From Streptomyces sp. NBC_01262 (GTDB taxonomy: Bacteria > Actinomycetota > Actinomycetes > Streptomycetales > Streptomycetaceae): a stretch of DNA of 64,000 bases. Shown piece by piece: positions 7,401 through 15,612 of this stretch. Position 1 is the first letter of the stretch; each line of letters starts with the position of its first letter. The translations under genes and the position numbers were made by a program. The notes below the pieces were generated by a model. That model did no database searches and was not told the DNA's origin. It saw only the letters and a list, made by a program, of their open reading frames with translations. The stretch is taken from NCBI RefSeq assembly GCF_036226365.1, contig NZ_CP108462.1, forward strand, positions 8,724,001 to 8,788,000. Reading direction: 5' to 3'.

Positions 7401-9836
7401 TTACACCCACGTCCAGGGGCGGAAGCGATTGGCGCGTTGCACAAGTTCGATCCCTGAGCTGTCCTGCTGGGTGAGCCGGGCCAGCACACGGTAGGAGCGC
7501 TCCATGCCGAAGCGCAGCCCACGCTCGGTCAGGTCGCAGTCCAGCAGCCTGGTCCCGGCGGCCTCCGGCCCGGCGCCGGGGCTGCCGGCGAGTACCCAGT
7601 CAAGTGCGCTGCCCAGTACTTCGGTGGAGAGCTGTTCGCGCCGCTCGGCGTCGATACCGAGCTCACGCAGCTCCTCGACCTGGGTGGCTGCCGCCCGAAG
7701 GTCTTCCAGCAGCGGTTCCTGCGGGGACCGTTCGTGCAGCCGGGCGCGTATCGCGGCGACCCGGGCCGCCGTAAAGTGGATCGAGGCCTCCGGCACCGAC
7801 TCCACTGCCGCCACGGCCCCGGTCCGGTCGCCCGAGGCCAGCAGTACGCGGGCGAGGCCGAACGCGGCGCTGACGTAGCGGTGGTCGGTGGTCCACACGA
7901 GCCGGTAGTACTCGGCGGCGTTGTCCAGGCGGCCCAGCATCTCGGCGCAGATGCCCAGCGCCAGCTTGGGCGCGGACTCGCCCGGGAAGGCGTCGTAAAC
8001 GGCGTCGAAGGCGGGCGCGGCCGTCTCGTGGTCGCCGGTCACCAGCGTGGTCAGGCCCCGGTGCCAGACCACGCGCCAGTCGTCGAGGTCGTCGTCGGCC
8101 AGCGCTGTCAGCACGCGCGATGCCGCGTCGGCGTCGTCCATCTCCAGGCGCGCCCTCAGCTCCCGCAGCCGTATCTCGACGGAGTCGGCGGGCGCTTCCC
8201 GCAAGGCCGTGACAAGCTCCGCCGGTGCCGCGGCCGCCAGGCCCGCCAGGAACCCGGCGTTGGGGTCGGCCGGGGCCACGAACGGCACGGGCAGCGCGAG
8301 GGCGGCGGCCCGCGCGTTGAGCCGTGCGACGGTGAGCGCGGTCGGGGTGTGTCCGGCGTCGGTACTGTCCGGCGCGCCGCCCGAGGTGTCGCCGGCCAGG
8401 GAGTCGACCAGTTTGTCCTCGACGACCCGCAGTTCCTGGCCGAAGATGGTGGACAGGGCGGGGCTGGGCTTGCCGGTCTGCAGGGCCACAACCTCGCGGA
8501 GGACGCCGAGAAGCTGGTCCGCCATCTCCGCGGCGGAGCCGAAACGCTTGTCGGGGTCGGGGTCGGTGGCCCGGACGAGGAGCCTGTAGAAGGACTCGTA
8601 CCGCGCGAAGACGGGGATGTTGCCGGGGCCGGGGAGGCTGTCGACGAAGACGTTCGTGTAGCCCTGGAAGTCGAAGGTGAGGACGGCGAGGGCGCGGGCC
8701 ACCGTGTAGAGGTCGGAGGCGACGGACGGGCCGAGCTTGGCGACTTCCGGCGCCTGATAGCCGATGGTGCCGTAGATCGCGGAGTCCTGGTCGTCCATCC
8801 GCCGGACCGCGCCCATGTCGATGAGTTCGAGCCGGTCCTCCTGCTGGATGGCGTTGTCGACCTTGAAGTCGCAGTACAGCAGATCGCGGCTGTGGAGGTG
8901 GCCGAGGGCTTCCAGGACCTCGATGGCGTACGCGATGGCCTGCTCGACCGGCATCGGCTCGCGCTTGCCGTCCGGGCCGCGCCGCTCGTCGGCGATCTCC
9001 TTCAGGGACTTGCCGCCAACGTACTCCATGACGATGTAGCCGTCGAGGCTGCCGCTGCGCTTGTCGAGATGCTCGACGAAGTTGTAGATGCGCACAATGT
9101 TGGGGTGCTCGATCTCGGCGAGGAACCGCCGCTCCGAGACGGCGGCGGCCAGCGCGTCCTCGTCGGCAGTGTCGAGCAGGCCTTTCAGGACCACCCAGCG
9201 GTCGCTGACCGCGCGGTCGACGGCGAGGTAGATCCAGCCGAACCCGCCGTACGCCAGACAGCCCACGACCTCGTACTGGCCGTGGACGACATCGCCCGCC
9301 CGCAGCTTGGGGGTGAAGGAGTAGGGGTGGCCGCACGTGGTGCAGAAGCCCTCCGTACGCGCCGGGCGGTCACGGCTGCTGCGGCTGACCGGCGCGCCGC
9401 AGTCGCTCTTGCCGCAGTACCGGTTCCGTTCGGGGACCTGGGGGTTGTCCAGGACAGAAGTGGCCGGGTCGGGACGCGGGATGGGCGGTATGGACACCAG
9501 GCCGGCGCCGAGCCTGGCGCGGGTCGGGCCGCTGGTGCTGCCGGAACGTGAGCTGCGCACAATCACCGACTGGCCGCCGACCCTGCCGGTGAGGGCGTGG
9601 GTCAGCCGCCAGGGCATGGAGCGGAGCGAGGAGCCGGAGGTAGTCGAGGAACTCCGGGAGGGCTTAGGGCTCAGGCCCCCGCTCCCGGATGACGCCCCGG
9701 CTCCTCCGGTACCCCCGGTATCCCCGGCGCCGACCGGCTGTGGCACCGGGGCGCGCCCACAGGCGTCGCAGTACAACTCGCCGCCGCCGACGTCCTCGAT
9801 GGTCCCGGTGCAGCCCGGGCGTTGGCACGTGCTCAT
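7401..9836 (-). CDS. pknG: PknG-type serine/threonine protein kinase with TPR domain
   Basis: The 811-residue protein has an N-terminal zinc ribbon (CQRPGC...YCDACG). A rubredoxin-like metal site follows just before the kinase (CGKSDCGAP...GFCTTCGHPYSF). The kinase domain (about 190-450) carries a glycine loop in LAYGGFGWIY, the catalytic loop YCDFKVDN and the DFG-equivalent DMG in LIDMGAVR. A long C-terminal helical TPR region follows. This architecture is diagnostic of PknG, a cytosolic kinase that couples amino-acid sensing to 2-oxoglutarate/glutamate metabolism through GarA-like FHA proteins. Its neighbours (GlnX-like sensor, FHA, VWA) fit that pathway. The PP2C partner is degenerate here. 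Confidence 0.93.
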   Translation of the reverse strand: MSTCQRPGCTGTIEDVGGGELYCDACGRAPVPQPVGAGDTGGTGGAGASSGSGGLSPKPSRSSSTTSGSSLRSMPWRLTHALTGRVGGQSVIVRSSRSGSTSGPTRARLGAGLVSIPPIPRPDPATSVLDNPQVPERNRYCGKSDCGAPVSRSSRDRPARTEGFCTTCGHPYSFTPKLRAGDVVHGQYEVVGCLAYGGFGWIYLAVDRAVSDRWVVLKGLLDTADEDALAAAVSERRFLAEIEHPNIVRIYNFVEHLDKRSGSLDGYIVMEYVGGKSLKEIADERRGPDGKREPMPVEQAIAYAIEVLEALGHLHSRDLLYCDFKVDNAIQQEDRLELIDMGAVRRMDDQDSAIYGTIGYQAPEVAKLGPSVASDLYTVARALAVLTFDFQGYTNVFVDSLPGPGNIPVFARYESFYRLLVRATDPDPDKRFGSAAEMADQLLGVLREVVALQTGKPSPALSTIFGQELRVVEDKLVDSLAGDTSGGAPDSTDAGHTPTALTVARLNARAAALALPVPFVAPADPNAGFLAGLAAAAPAELVTALREAPADSVEIRLRELRARLEMDDADAASRVLTALADDDLDDWRVVWHRGLTTLVTGDHETAAPAFDAVYDAFPGESAPKLALGICAEMLGRLDNAAEYYRLVWTTDHRYVSAAFGLARVLLASGDRTGAVAAVESVPEASIHFTAARVAAIRARLHERSPQEPLLEDLRAAATQVEELRELGIDAERREQLSTEVLGSALDWVLAGSPGAGPEAAGTRLLDCDLTERGLRFGMERSYRVLARLTQQDSSGIELVQRANRFRPWTWV

Positions 9837-10000
9837 GGTGTCACCTTGTTCCCCATCGAATGTTCCTGCGCGAATTCACGGCCTCTCCCGGCAGCCCGCG
9901 GGCTCCGGCGGCCCGGGGACCAGCACCGTCCTGCACCGCACCCTGGAGATCGCCCGCCAAGGCCCCCGACCACTGCGGGAAATCACCCCGCAACCCGATC

Positions 10001-11584
10001 TCAGGCACTCTCTCGCCCGAACGGGGGGAACTCGGCCAGGTGGCGGCGCAGGCCGATGAAGGCGAGGACGGCGATGACGACCACGGCGCCCGAGAGGCCC
10101 AGCGGTCCGGTCAGTGCACTGCCGGCGCCTTCGCTGGAGGACTTCTCGTAGGCGCTGGTGTTGATGGCGATCAGTTTCTGCAGCGCGGTGTCGAACTCCC
10201 CGAAGGCCCAGTTGGAGTCGCCCGGGGCGTAGCTCACGCAGAACGCGATCGCCCCGGTCACGTCCCCGGAGGAGGCGAGGGCACGAATGCGGCGGTCGTC
10301 CTTTTGGTACACCTGGTACCGGGCCATGACGGCCTCTGCTTGCTTGCGCTCGCCGCGGAAAGTGATGTTGCGGAACTCGTCGCCGAAGAAGCCGGTGAAG
10401 GGCAGGTCCTCCTGATTGGCGCGGTAGGCGTTCATGGCAGCGTCGGCCCGGGCGTCCCAGTCGCGGATGGCGGCTCCGGGCAGGTGCATGAGCTGCTGGG
10501 TCTTGTCGAAGAAGTGCTGTTCGTGTTCGGCGGCGAGCGGTTGGTCCAGCAGGTAGCGGGACTCGTCGGCGTTGGCGTCGTACGCGACGGCGCGGGCGCG
10601 GGTCAGGGCGACGACGGAGTCGTAGGCGTCGCGGCGAGCGCCATGCAGGTACTCCTGCTGGGCGGAGATCTGCACGCTCGCGGCGATGGAAACGCCGAGG
10701 GCGATCAGGACCGCAACCGCCACAGCCGGATTCAGGATGCGCCGGAACCGGAAAGTGAGGAAGAGATGGAGGACGACGAGTACGACGACCAGCAGCAGGC
10801 CGGCGGCGAGGACGGCGATCCGGGCCGATGACAGGTTGTCCGTGGTGCCGGTGTAGGTCGTGTTGAAGGAGACGTTGTTCGCCGTGACCAGTTGGTCGGC
10901 CTCTGGCAGGAGGCGGGTGCGCATCACCTCGGTGGCGGACCGGTAGGCGGCCAGCGTGTCGGCGTCGGTCTGCCCCGCAGGGTGGGCTGCCTGCTTGCTG
11001 AGGAGCAGCGCGTGGGCGGCGCCCTCCTCGTAACTGCCGAAGTCGGCGATGGCCTGGGCGATGGAGGCCCCGGCGACGGGGTCACCCTGGGCCGCGACGG
11101 AGAGGTCGCGAAGGTAGACGCCGGCTTGGTCGCGCCGCTGGTCGTAGATCTTGGCGGCGGTGCGGCGGTCGTCGGCGAGCTCCGGGTTGGTGCCGAACAT
11201 CAGCTGGTTGGCGAGCTGGGCGTCCATGTCGTTGATCGCGAAGTACAGGCCGGTGGCGCTGGTGATCTGGGGTGCGGAATGGTTCCGGATGCCCGACCAG
11301 GAGGAGCGCGTGAGCAGACCGATCACGACGAGTACAGCGATGAGCAGCGCCGAGGCGCCCATCGCGGCACCGCGCAGCAGCCTCAACCACTTGGGGACGG
11401 TCGTAGGGAGGCGGCCGCGCCACAGCTGACTCAGTCTGCGGCGCGGCCGGCGTATCCGGCTGCTGGGGGAAACAGGCCGTTCACGGTGTCTCCCCTTGGA
11501 GGGCCGGGGGGTGTTGGCCGCCTTCGGAGCCGACGCCTGGGGCGGTGCCGCGGGGCGCTGTTCCGTAGTGCTGGTGTCCGGCAT
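10001..11584 (-). CDS. GlnX-like transmembrane sensor of the PknG pathway
   Basis: From the ATG at 11584, which has an AAGGAAG ribosome binding site, the protein is 527 residues. A basic, proline-rich cytoplasmic N-terminus precedes four hydrophobic segments: about 72-95, 255-278, 285-308 and a final one near GAVVVIAVLAFIGL. They enclose two helical extracytoplasmic domains. This matches mycobacterial GlnX, which receives the signal from the binding protein GlnH and passes it to PknG. The kinase gene is 164 bp downstream on the same strand, but no glnH gene is present between or beside them. The open frame extends to 11878, but the extension has no family resemblance. Identification rests on topology plus context. 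Confidence 0.72.
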   Translation of the reverse strand: MPDTSTTEQRPAAPPQASAPKAANTPRPSKGRHRERPVSPSSRIRRPRRRLSQLWRGRLPTTVPKWLRLLRGAAMGASALLIAVLVVIGLLTRSSWSGIRNHSAPQITSATGLYFAINDMDAQLANQLMFGTNPELADDRRTAAKIYDQRRDQAGVYLRDLSVAAQGDPVAGASIAQAIADFGSYEEGAAHALLLSKQAAHPAGQTDADTLAAYRSATEVMRTRLLPEADQLVTANNVSFNTTYTGTTDNLSSARIAVLAAGLLLVVVLVVLHLFLTFRFRRILNPAVAVAVLIALGVSIAASVQISAQQEYLHGARRDAYDSVVALTRARAVAYDANADESRYLLDQPLAAEHEQHFFDKTQQLMHLPGAAIRDWDARADAAMNAYRANQEDLPFTGFFGDEFRNITFRGERKQAEAVMARYQVYQKDDRRIRALASSGDVTGAIAFCVSYAPGDSNWAFGEFDTALQKLIAINTSAYEKSSSEGAGSALTGPLGLSGAVVVIAVLAFIGLRRHLAEFPPFGRESA

Positions 11585-11676
11585 CGCGTTGAGCTTCCTT
11601 CGCGCTGTGGAGCGGCCTGCGCCGCGCTTGCTGCGAGGGGGCCACTCTTGCGCCTCGAACGCGGGATAGTCCTGTC

Positions 11677-11717
11677 TTGTCGCCACTTTGACGCCACGTC
11701 GGGGGTTCTTGACGCCA
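11677..11717. repeat. Three direct repeats TTGNCGCCA upstream of glnX
   Basis: TTGTCGCCA (11677-11685), TTGACGCCA (11688-11696) and TTGACGCCA (11709-11717) begin 11 and 21 bp apart. That is close to one and two helical turns, so all three would face the same side of DNA. They lie about 95-135 bp upstream of the minus-strand start at 11584. The arrangement suggests a multimeric activator or repressor site; no binding protein is identified. Confidence 0.45.
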
Positions 11718-11875
11718 TGTTGACGGGGAGCCGGGTGGGATGGGGGAGCCGGGTGGGACGCCCGTCGACATGCCCACATCCGCTCCGAGGCATCGAAACG
11801 GCCGTCGGTGACACCGGCGAATTGTCGCGAAACGCGAGACTGGCGCCGCCACGTGCACAGCGCGGGTGCCTCCTG

Positions 11876-12108
11876 CACGCCTTCAACCCCAGCACACTGA
11901 GCGGTATGGGCCTCGGCACCGTGCTGGCCTTCTGCATCGCCGCGTTCGTGGGCTTCGAGCAGTCCCCGATGTACGCCGAGGAGACCAGCCGCCCGAAGGT
12001 CGTCGTCGCCCGGGTGTCCTTCCTCGCAGTCGGTCTCGTCGCGGTGTTCTTCGCGATCAGCTCATGGGCGCTGAGTGTCGCCGCCGGGCCGTCCCAGATC
12101 GTCGGGGA
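11876..12108 (+). pseudogene. Internal fragment of an APC-family permease
   Basis: The translated stretch from HAFNPSTLSGMG through FVGFEQSPMYAEE to VFFAISSWALSVAAG is typical of the middle of APC amino-acid permeases (helices 6-7 with the conserved FVGFE and YAEE residues). There is no matching N-terminus before it, and family resemblance stops near 12108. It is therefore about 78 codons of a gene that is usually over 450 residues. It looks like a decayed leftover, possibly of the gene that once stood here; no flanking insertion-sequence ends were recognised. Confidence 0.65.
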
Positions 12109-12306
12109 GGGGAGTCCCGGAAGCAGGGGCCGGGCGAAGCCGTGGGCGAGGATCTGCGCGATCACCTGGCGACTGAGGTTGGGGCAGTTGGGCCGGGTCC
12201 ACCGCCCTCGGCCCGCAGACGTCCGTGACCGCGGCGTTCCTCCAGGCGGGACACTTCCCGCGCCATCCACCGGTCTGCCAACCCGGCGATGAGCTTTCGT
12301 TCCGCC

Positions 12307-12322
12307 CTCTCCACATGGAGGT
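12307..12322. promoter_or_regulatory. Operator copy 1 (core CTCCACNTGGRG) before the ligase gene
   Basis: CTCTCCACATGGAGGT has inverted arms CTCCA/TGGAG. It matches the palindrome at 13706-13721 at 13 of 16 positions. It ends 75 bp before the GTG at 12398, a distance suitable for transcription control. Two further copies precede the kinase and the ABC transporter genes of the same module, so the encoded response regulator is the best candidate ligand (inference). Confidence 0.6.
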
Positions 12323-12397
12323 TCCTGGACGGCGTCCCCCTGCCGCACAATCCGGCGGGCGGGCACCGGCGCCCGCGTTCCAGGAGGTGTGTACGCC

Positions 12398-13684
12398 GTG
12401 CAGCGATTGATCCGCAGCGAGTCGTTGATCCCCGCCCCGCGGCCTGAGGAGCTGCGTGAGCTGCAGCTGGAACGTCTGCAGCGGACACTTCGTCATGTGT
12501 ACGGGCATGTCCCCTTCTACCGCGAGAAGTTCGACGCGGCAGGGGTGCATCCGGACGACTGCCGGGACCTGGAGGACCTGGCGAAGTTCCCCACGACCAG
12601 CAAGGACGACCTGCGCGCGAACTACCCCTACGGGATGTTCGCCGTGCCACGCAATCTGGTCCGGCGCGTGCACGCGTCCAGCGGAACCACGGGGCAGCCG
12701 ACGCTGGTCGGCTACACCGAGGGCGATCTGTCCGTATGGGCCGAGGTGATGGCGCGCTCCCTGTGGGCGGCCGGCGTGCGACCAGGCGACGCGGTGCACA
12801 TCGCCTACGGCTACGGGCTGTTCACGGGCGGTCTCGGCGCGCACTACGGGGCGGAGCGGCTCGGCTGTACGGTGATCCCGGCATCCGGGGGGATGAGCGC
12901 CCGGCAGGTGCGGCTGATCACCGATCTGCAGCCGAAGGTCATCATGGTCACGCCGTCCTATCTGCTGGCGCTGGCCGACGCGTTCGAGACGGCCGGCATC
13001 GATCCGCGGAGCAGCTCGCTGAAGATCGGCGTGTTCGGGGCCGAGCCGTGGACGGAGGGGATGCGCGCCGAGATCGAGGACCGGTTCGCGCTGGACGCGG
13101 TGGACGTCTACGGGTTGTCCGAGGTGATCGGTCCGGGCGTGGCCCAGGAGAGCATCGAGACCAAGGACGGTCCGCACATCTGGGAGGACCACTTCTACCC
13201 GGAGATCGTGGACCCGGCCACGGGCGGCGTCCTGCCGCAGGGCGATCACGGCGAGCTGCTGTTCACGTCGCTCAGCAAGACGGCCATGCCGGTGATCCGC
13301 TACCGTACGCGCGATCTGAGCCGGTTGCTTCCCGGCACCGTGTATCCGGCCTTCCGCCGGATGGAGAAGGTCTCCGGCCGCACCGACGACATGATCATCC
13401 TGCGCGGGGTCAATGTGTTCCCCTCGCAGATCGAGGAGATCGTCCTGGCGACGGCCGGCGCGTCGCCGCACTTCCGGATCGTCCTGACCACCGCGGACCG
13501 CCTGGACCAGCTGACGGTGGAGGTGGAGGCTCCACCGCAGTCGCGTGCGCGGGTCGCGCAGGGCATCTCCGCCAGGGCGAAGCAGACCATTGGCATTCGC
13601 GTCGCCGTAGAGGTGGTCGCGCCCGGATCGCTGGAGCGTTCGGAGGGAAAACTGCGTCGGGTCGTCGATCGGCGCGAAGGCTGA
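12398..13684 (+). CDS. paaK: Phenylacetate-CoA ligase family enzyme
   Basis: The 428-residue cytosolic enzyme belongs to the PaaK branch of adenylate-forming ligases, which activate aryl acids with ATP and CoA. It shows the AMP-binding loop SSGTTGQPT (about residue 92), the YGLSEV adenine motif, YRTRDLS, and a C-terminal PaaK domain. The GTG at 12398 is chosen because an AGGAGG lies 10 bases upstream; the alternative GTG at 12389 sits almost on that site. No other phenylacetate catabolic genes (paaABCDE) are nearby. Instead the gene is followed by a two-component system, an ABC importer and an esterase. The real acid substrate is therefore open; phenylacetate or a related aromatic acid is inferred. 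Confidence 0.88.
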   Translation: MQRLIRSESLIPAPRPEELRELQLERLQRTLRHVYGHVPFYREKFDAAGVHPDDCRDLEDLAKFPTTSKDDLRANYPYGMFAVPRNLVRRVHASSGTTGQPTLVGYTEGDLSVWAEVMARSLWAAGVRPGDAVHIAYGYGLFTGGLGAHYGAERLGCTVIPASGGMSARQVRLITDLQPKVIMVTPSYLLALADAFETAGIDPRSSSLKIGVFGAEPWTEGMRAEIEDRFALDAVDVYGLSEVIGPGVAQESIETKDGPHIWEDHFYPEIVDPATGGVLPQGDHGELLFTSLSKTAMPVIRYRTRDLSRLLPGTVYPAFRRMEKVSGRTDDMIILRGVNVFPSQIEEIVLATAGASPHFRIVLTTADRLDQLTVEVEAPPQSRARVAQGISARAKQTIGIRVAVEVVAPGSLERSEGKLRRVVDRREG

Positions 13685-13705
13685 CGGATCGAGTAACCCA
13701 AACCC

Positions 13706-13721
13706 ATCTCCACCTGGAGAT
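13706..13721. promoter_or_regulatory. Operator copy 2 (ATCTCCACCTGGAGAT) before the histidine kinase
   Basis: The arms ATCTCCA and TGGAGAT are perfect 7-bp inverted repeats around CC. The site lies 21 bp after the ligase stop codon and 35 bp before the kinase ATG at 13757. It is the most symmetrical of the three copies and probably defines a separate promoter for the kinase-regulator pair, allowing autoregulation. Confidence 0.65.
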
Positions 13722-13756
13722 ATCCAGGGACCGCATCCTTGTGCGACGCTGCCGCC

Positions 13757-14905
13757 ATGAAGCAGGGGCCCGAGGAGCGTGCCGTCGAGCAGATCAACGT
13801 GCTCGACGAGCTGCTGTGCGAGCGGGACGGTCTGCTCACGGTGATGGACCGGATCGTGGCCCTGCACGGCACGGCCCGGCTCATCCGGGCCACCATCGGG
13901 GTCGACTCCGGGTTCGTGGCCGATCTGGACGGCCCCGACCGGGCGGTGGTCCGGTGGATGTCGGGCACCAGGACGGACCTGATGCAAGGCCTCACCGTCC
14001 CCGTCGGTCAGGGCATCGGCGGCCGGGCCATGGCGCTCGGCCGGGCGGTGCGGGTGAGCGACTACGTCAGCTCTCACGAGATCACGCACCATTTCGACGC
14101 GCAGGTCCGCGGTGAAGGCATCGGAGCGATGATCGCCGTGCCCGTGTTCGGCAAGAGCCGGCCGGTCGCGGTCGCGTACGCCGCGATGCGGACGGCGACC
14201 GACTTCGGCGACACGGCCGTGCAGCGGATGGAGGACATCGCTCAGCAGGCGGCGACCGCGCTGCGCATCGCCGGCGCCGCGGAGGCCAAGGCGACGGGCG
14301 CGGTCACGGCGGAGCGGCAGCGGATGCAGAACGCGCTGCACGACTCGGTGGGGGCCCTGCTGTTCTCCATCGGAGTGCAGGTCCGTGACCTGCACCACGC
14401 CATCCACGACAATCCGGTCCTCAAGACACGCCTGTCGCGCCTGGAGTCCGATATCTCAGCGGCGTCCAGCGCCCTGCGGGAATCACTGCTCGCCCTGTCG
14501 GACACCACACCCGAGCGTGCGCTGCCGGTGGAGCTCGCCCAGTGCACAAGATCATTCGAGGCCCGTACCGGAGTGTCCGCCCGCTTCGTGGAGCTCGGGC
14601 AGGTCGCGCCGATGGATGCCGAGCGGACCGCGTTGCTGCTCGCGGTGGTCAGGGAGGGGCTGCTCAACATCGAGAAGCACGCCCGGCCGCATTCCGTGAT
14701 CGTCAGCCTCGGCCCGTGCGACGGCGGCGTCCAGCTGGTCGTCGCGGACGACGGCGCGGGCGCGATGACGGAGGAGGCGAGCGGCACGGGGATGGGAGTG
14801 CGGTCGCTGGCCGAGCGCGCGGCGCGGGTGGCGGGCCGGGTCAGCCTGGTGCGTGACGACGACGGTGGGTGCACCCTGCGTGCCTGGCTGCCGGACCCCC
14901 GATGA
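13757..14905 (+). CDS. GAF-domain sensor histidine kinase
   Basis: The 382-residue protein has no membrane segment. It has a GAF domain (about 30-175), then a HisKA_3 dimerisation helix with phospho-acceptor His195 in NALHDSVG, then a HATPase domain (DDGAGAMTEE and GMGVRSLAERA boxes). This is the NarL-type cytosolic kinase layout, so it senses an intracellular signal, conceivably the acyl-CoA made by the neighbouring ligase. The ATG at 13757 was chosen over the TTG at 13739. Its stop overlaps the start of the response regulator gene, so the two are a coupled pair. Confidence 0.88.
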   Translation: MKQGPEERAVEQINVLDELLCERDGLLTVMDRIVALHGTARLIRATIGVDSGFVADLDGPDRAVVRWMSGTRTDLMQGLTVPVGQGIGGRAMALGRAVRVSDYVSSHEITHHFDAQVRGEGIGAMIAVPVFGKSRPVAVAYAAMRTATDFGDTAVQRMEDIAQQAATALRIAGAAEAKATGAVTAERQRMQNALHDSVGALLFSIGVQVRDLHHAIHDNPVLKTRLSRLESDISAASSALRESLLALSDTTPERALPVELAQCTRSFEARTGVSARFVELGQVAPMDAERTALLLAVVREGLLNIEKHARPHSVIVSLGPCDGGVQLVVADDGAGAMTEEASGTGMGVRSLAERAARVAGRVSLVRDDDGGCTLRAWLPDPR

Positions 14906-15522
14906 CCGGGTCCGTACTCGTCGTGGACGACCACCCCGTGGTGCGGGACGGGGTGATGCTGCTCCTACGCTCGGATCCCTCGCTGGTGTTCGTCGGGTCC
15001 GCCGAATCCGGGCACGCTGCGATCGAGCGGGCGATGGAGCTGCGTCCCGATCTGGTGCTGCTCGATCTGCGGCTGCCGGACATGCTCGCTCCCGAGGTGG
15101 TCATCCGGCTGCGCCAGGTCCATCCGGCGGGCAAGATCGTGGTGTTCACCGCGCACGCGGACCACAGCGGAGTCATCGCCGCGATCGAGGCCGGCGCGAA
15201 CGGCGGACTGCTCAAGGACGTGGCCGGCACCGACCTGGTCAGCGCGCTACGGCGGGTGCTGCGCGGCGAACGCGTGGTGGATCCGCGTATCTTCCCGGAC
15301 GACTCACAGCGTTCCGACGCCCTGGCCCGCAGCGGCCTGACCCGGCGTGAGTACGAGGTGCTGCGGTTCGCCGCGCAGGGAAAGACGAATCCGGAGATCG
15401 CCGACGCGACCGGCCTGACCCGCAACACCGTGAAGACCTATCTGCAGTCCGCACTGCACAAACTCGGCGCCCGCAACCGGGTTGAAGCGATCCGAAAGGC
15501 CAGCGAGGCCGGATTGCTCTAG
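14902..15522 (+). CDS. NarL/LuxR-family response regulator
   Basis: The 206-residue protein has a receiver domain with the acidic pair DD at 9-10, phospho-acceptor Asp55 (VLLDLRLPD) and the conserved lysine in LLKDV. It is followed by a LuxR-type helix-turn-helix (LTRREYEVLRFAAQGKTN ... NTVKTYLQSALHKLG). It starts inside the kinase stop codon (ATGA). It is the only DNA-binding protein in this module, which makes it the expected ligand of the three CTCCACNTGGRG palindromes at 12307, 13706 and 15527. Confidence 0.92.
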   Translation: MTGSVLVVDDHPVVRDGVMLLLRSDPSLVFVGSAESGHAAIERAMELRPDLVLLDLRLPDMLAPEVVIRLRQVHPAGKIVVFTAHADHSGVIAAIEAGANGGLLKDVAGTDLVSALRRVLRGERVVDPRIFPDDSQRSDALARSGLTRREYEVLRFAAQGKTNPEIADATGLTRNTVKTYLQSALHKLGARNRVEAIRKASEAGLL

Positions 15523-15526
15523 CCAC

Positions 15527-15542
15527 CTCTCCACTTGGGGGT
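15527..15542. promoter_or_regulatory. Operator copy 3 (core CTCCACTTGGGG) before the ABC transporter
   Basis: CTCTCCACTTGGGGGT matches the symmetrical copy at 13706 at 12 of 16 positions and keeps the CTCCA/TGGRG arms. It starts 4 bp after the response regulator stop and ends 70 bp before the GTG of the first transporter gene. It therefore probably controls the livFGHM-like operon. Confidence 0.58.
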
Positions 15543-15612
15543 ATGGCCCGCGCAGAGCCCTTCGCACAATACGGCCACTGGCAATGCCGCCAGTTCGCAG
15601 CGGAGGCCCAGC

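Larger units (their letters stand above)
11585..12397. other. Degenerate spacer between the PknG cluster and the ligase operon
   Basis: No intact gene is supported in these 813 bases. The left part (11585-11750) should hold the promoter of the glnX-pknG operon and contains three spaced TTGNCGCCA repeats. The middle (11876-12108) encodes a fragment of an APC-type permease. From 12109 to about 12300 short frames exist on both strands, but none resembles a known family. The right end (12307-12322) carries the first of three operator-like palindromes belonging to the next operon. Confidence 0.6.

Noticed and set aside
7734..9551. Plus-strand frame of about 600 codons antisense to pknG
   Set aside because: Glycine/valine/arginine-rich composition without motifs; pknG on the other strand has full kinase and metal-site motifs.
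9837..10000. Possible leftover of a glnH gene between the GlnX-like and PknG genes
   Set aside because: The 164 bp were read in all frames without any recognisable binding-protein motif or lipobox.
12109..12306. Possible transposase remnant on the minus strand (frame ending near 12162 with a KLIAGLADRWMAREVSRL stretch)
   Set aside because: No DDE or HTH motif, no terminal inverted repeats and no target duplication could be seen; the stretch is left unexplained.
12062..14407. Long minus-strand frame of nearly 780 codons across the ligase and kinase genes
   Set aside because: It is antisense to the clearly recognisable PaaK and GAF kinase genes and shows no domain; it is a G/C shadow.
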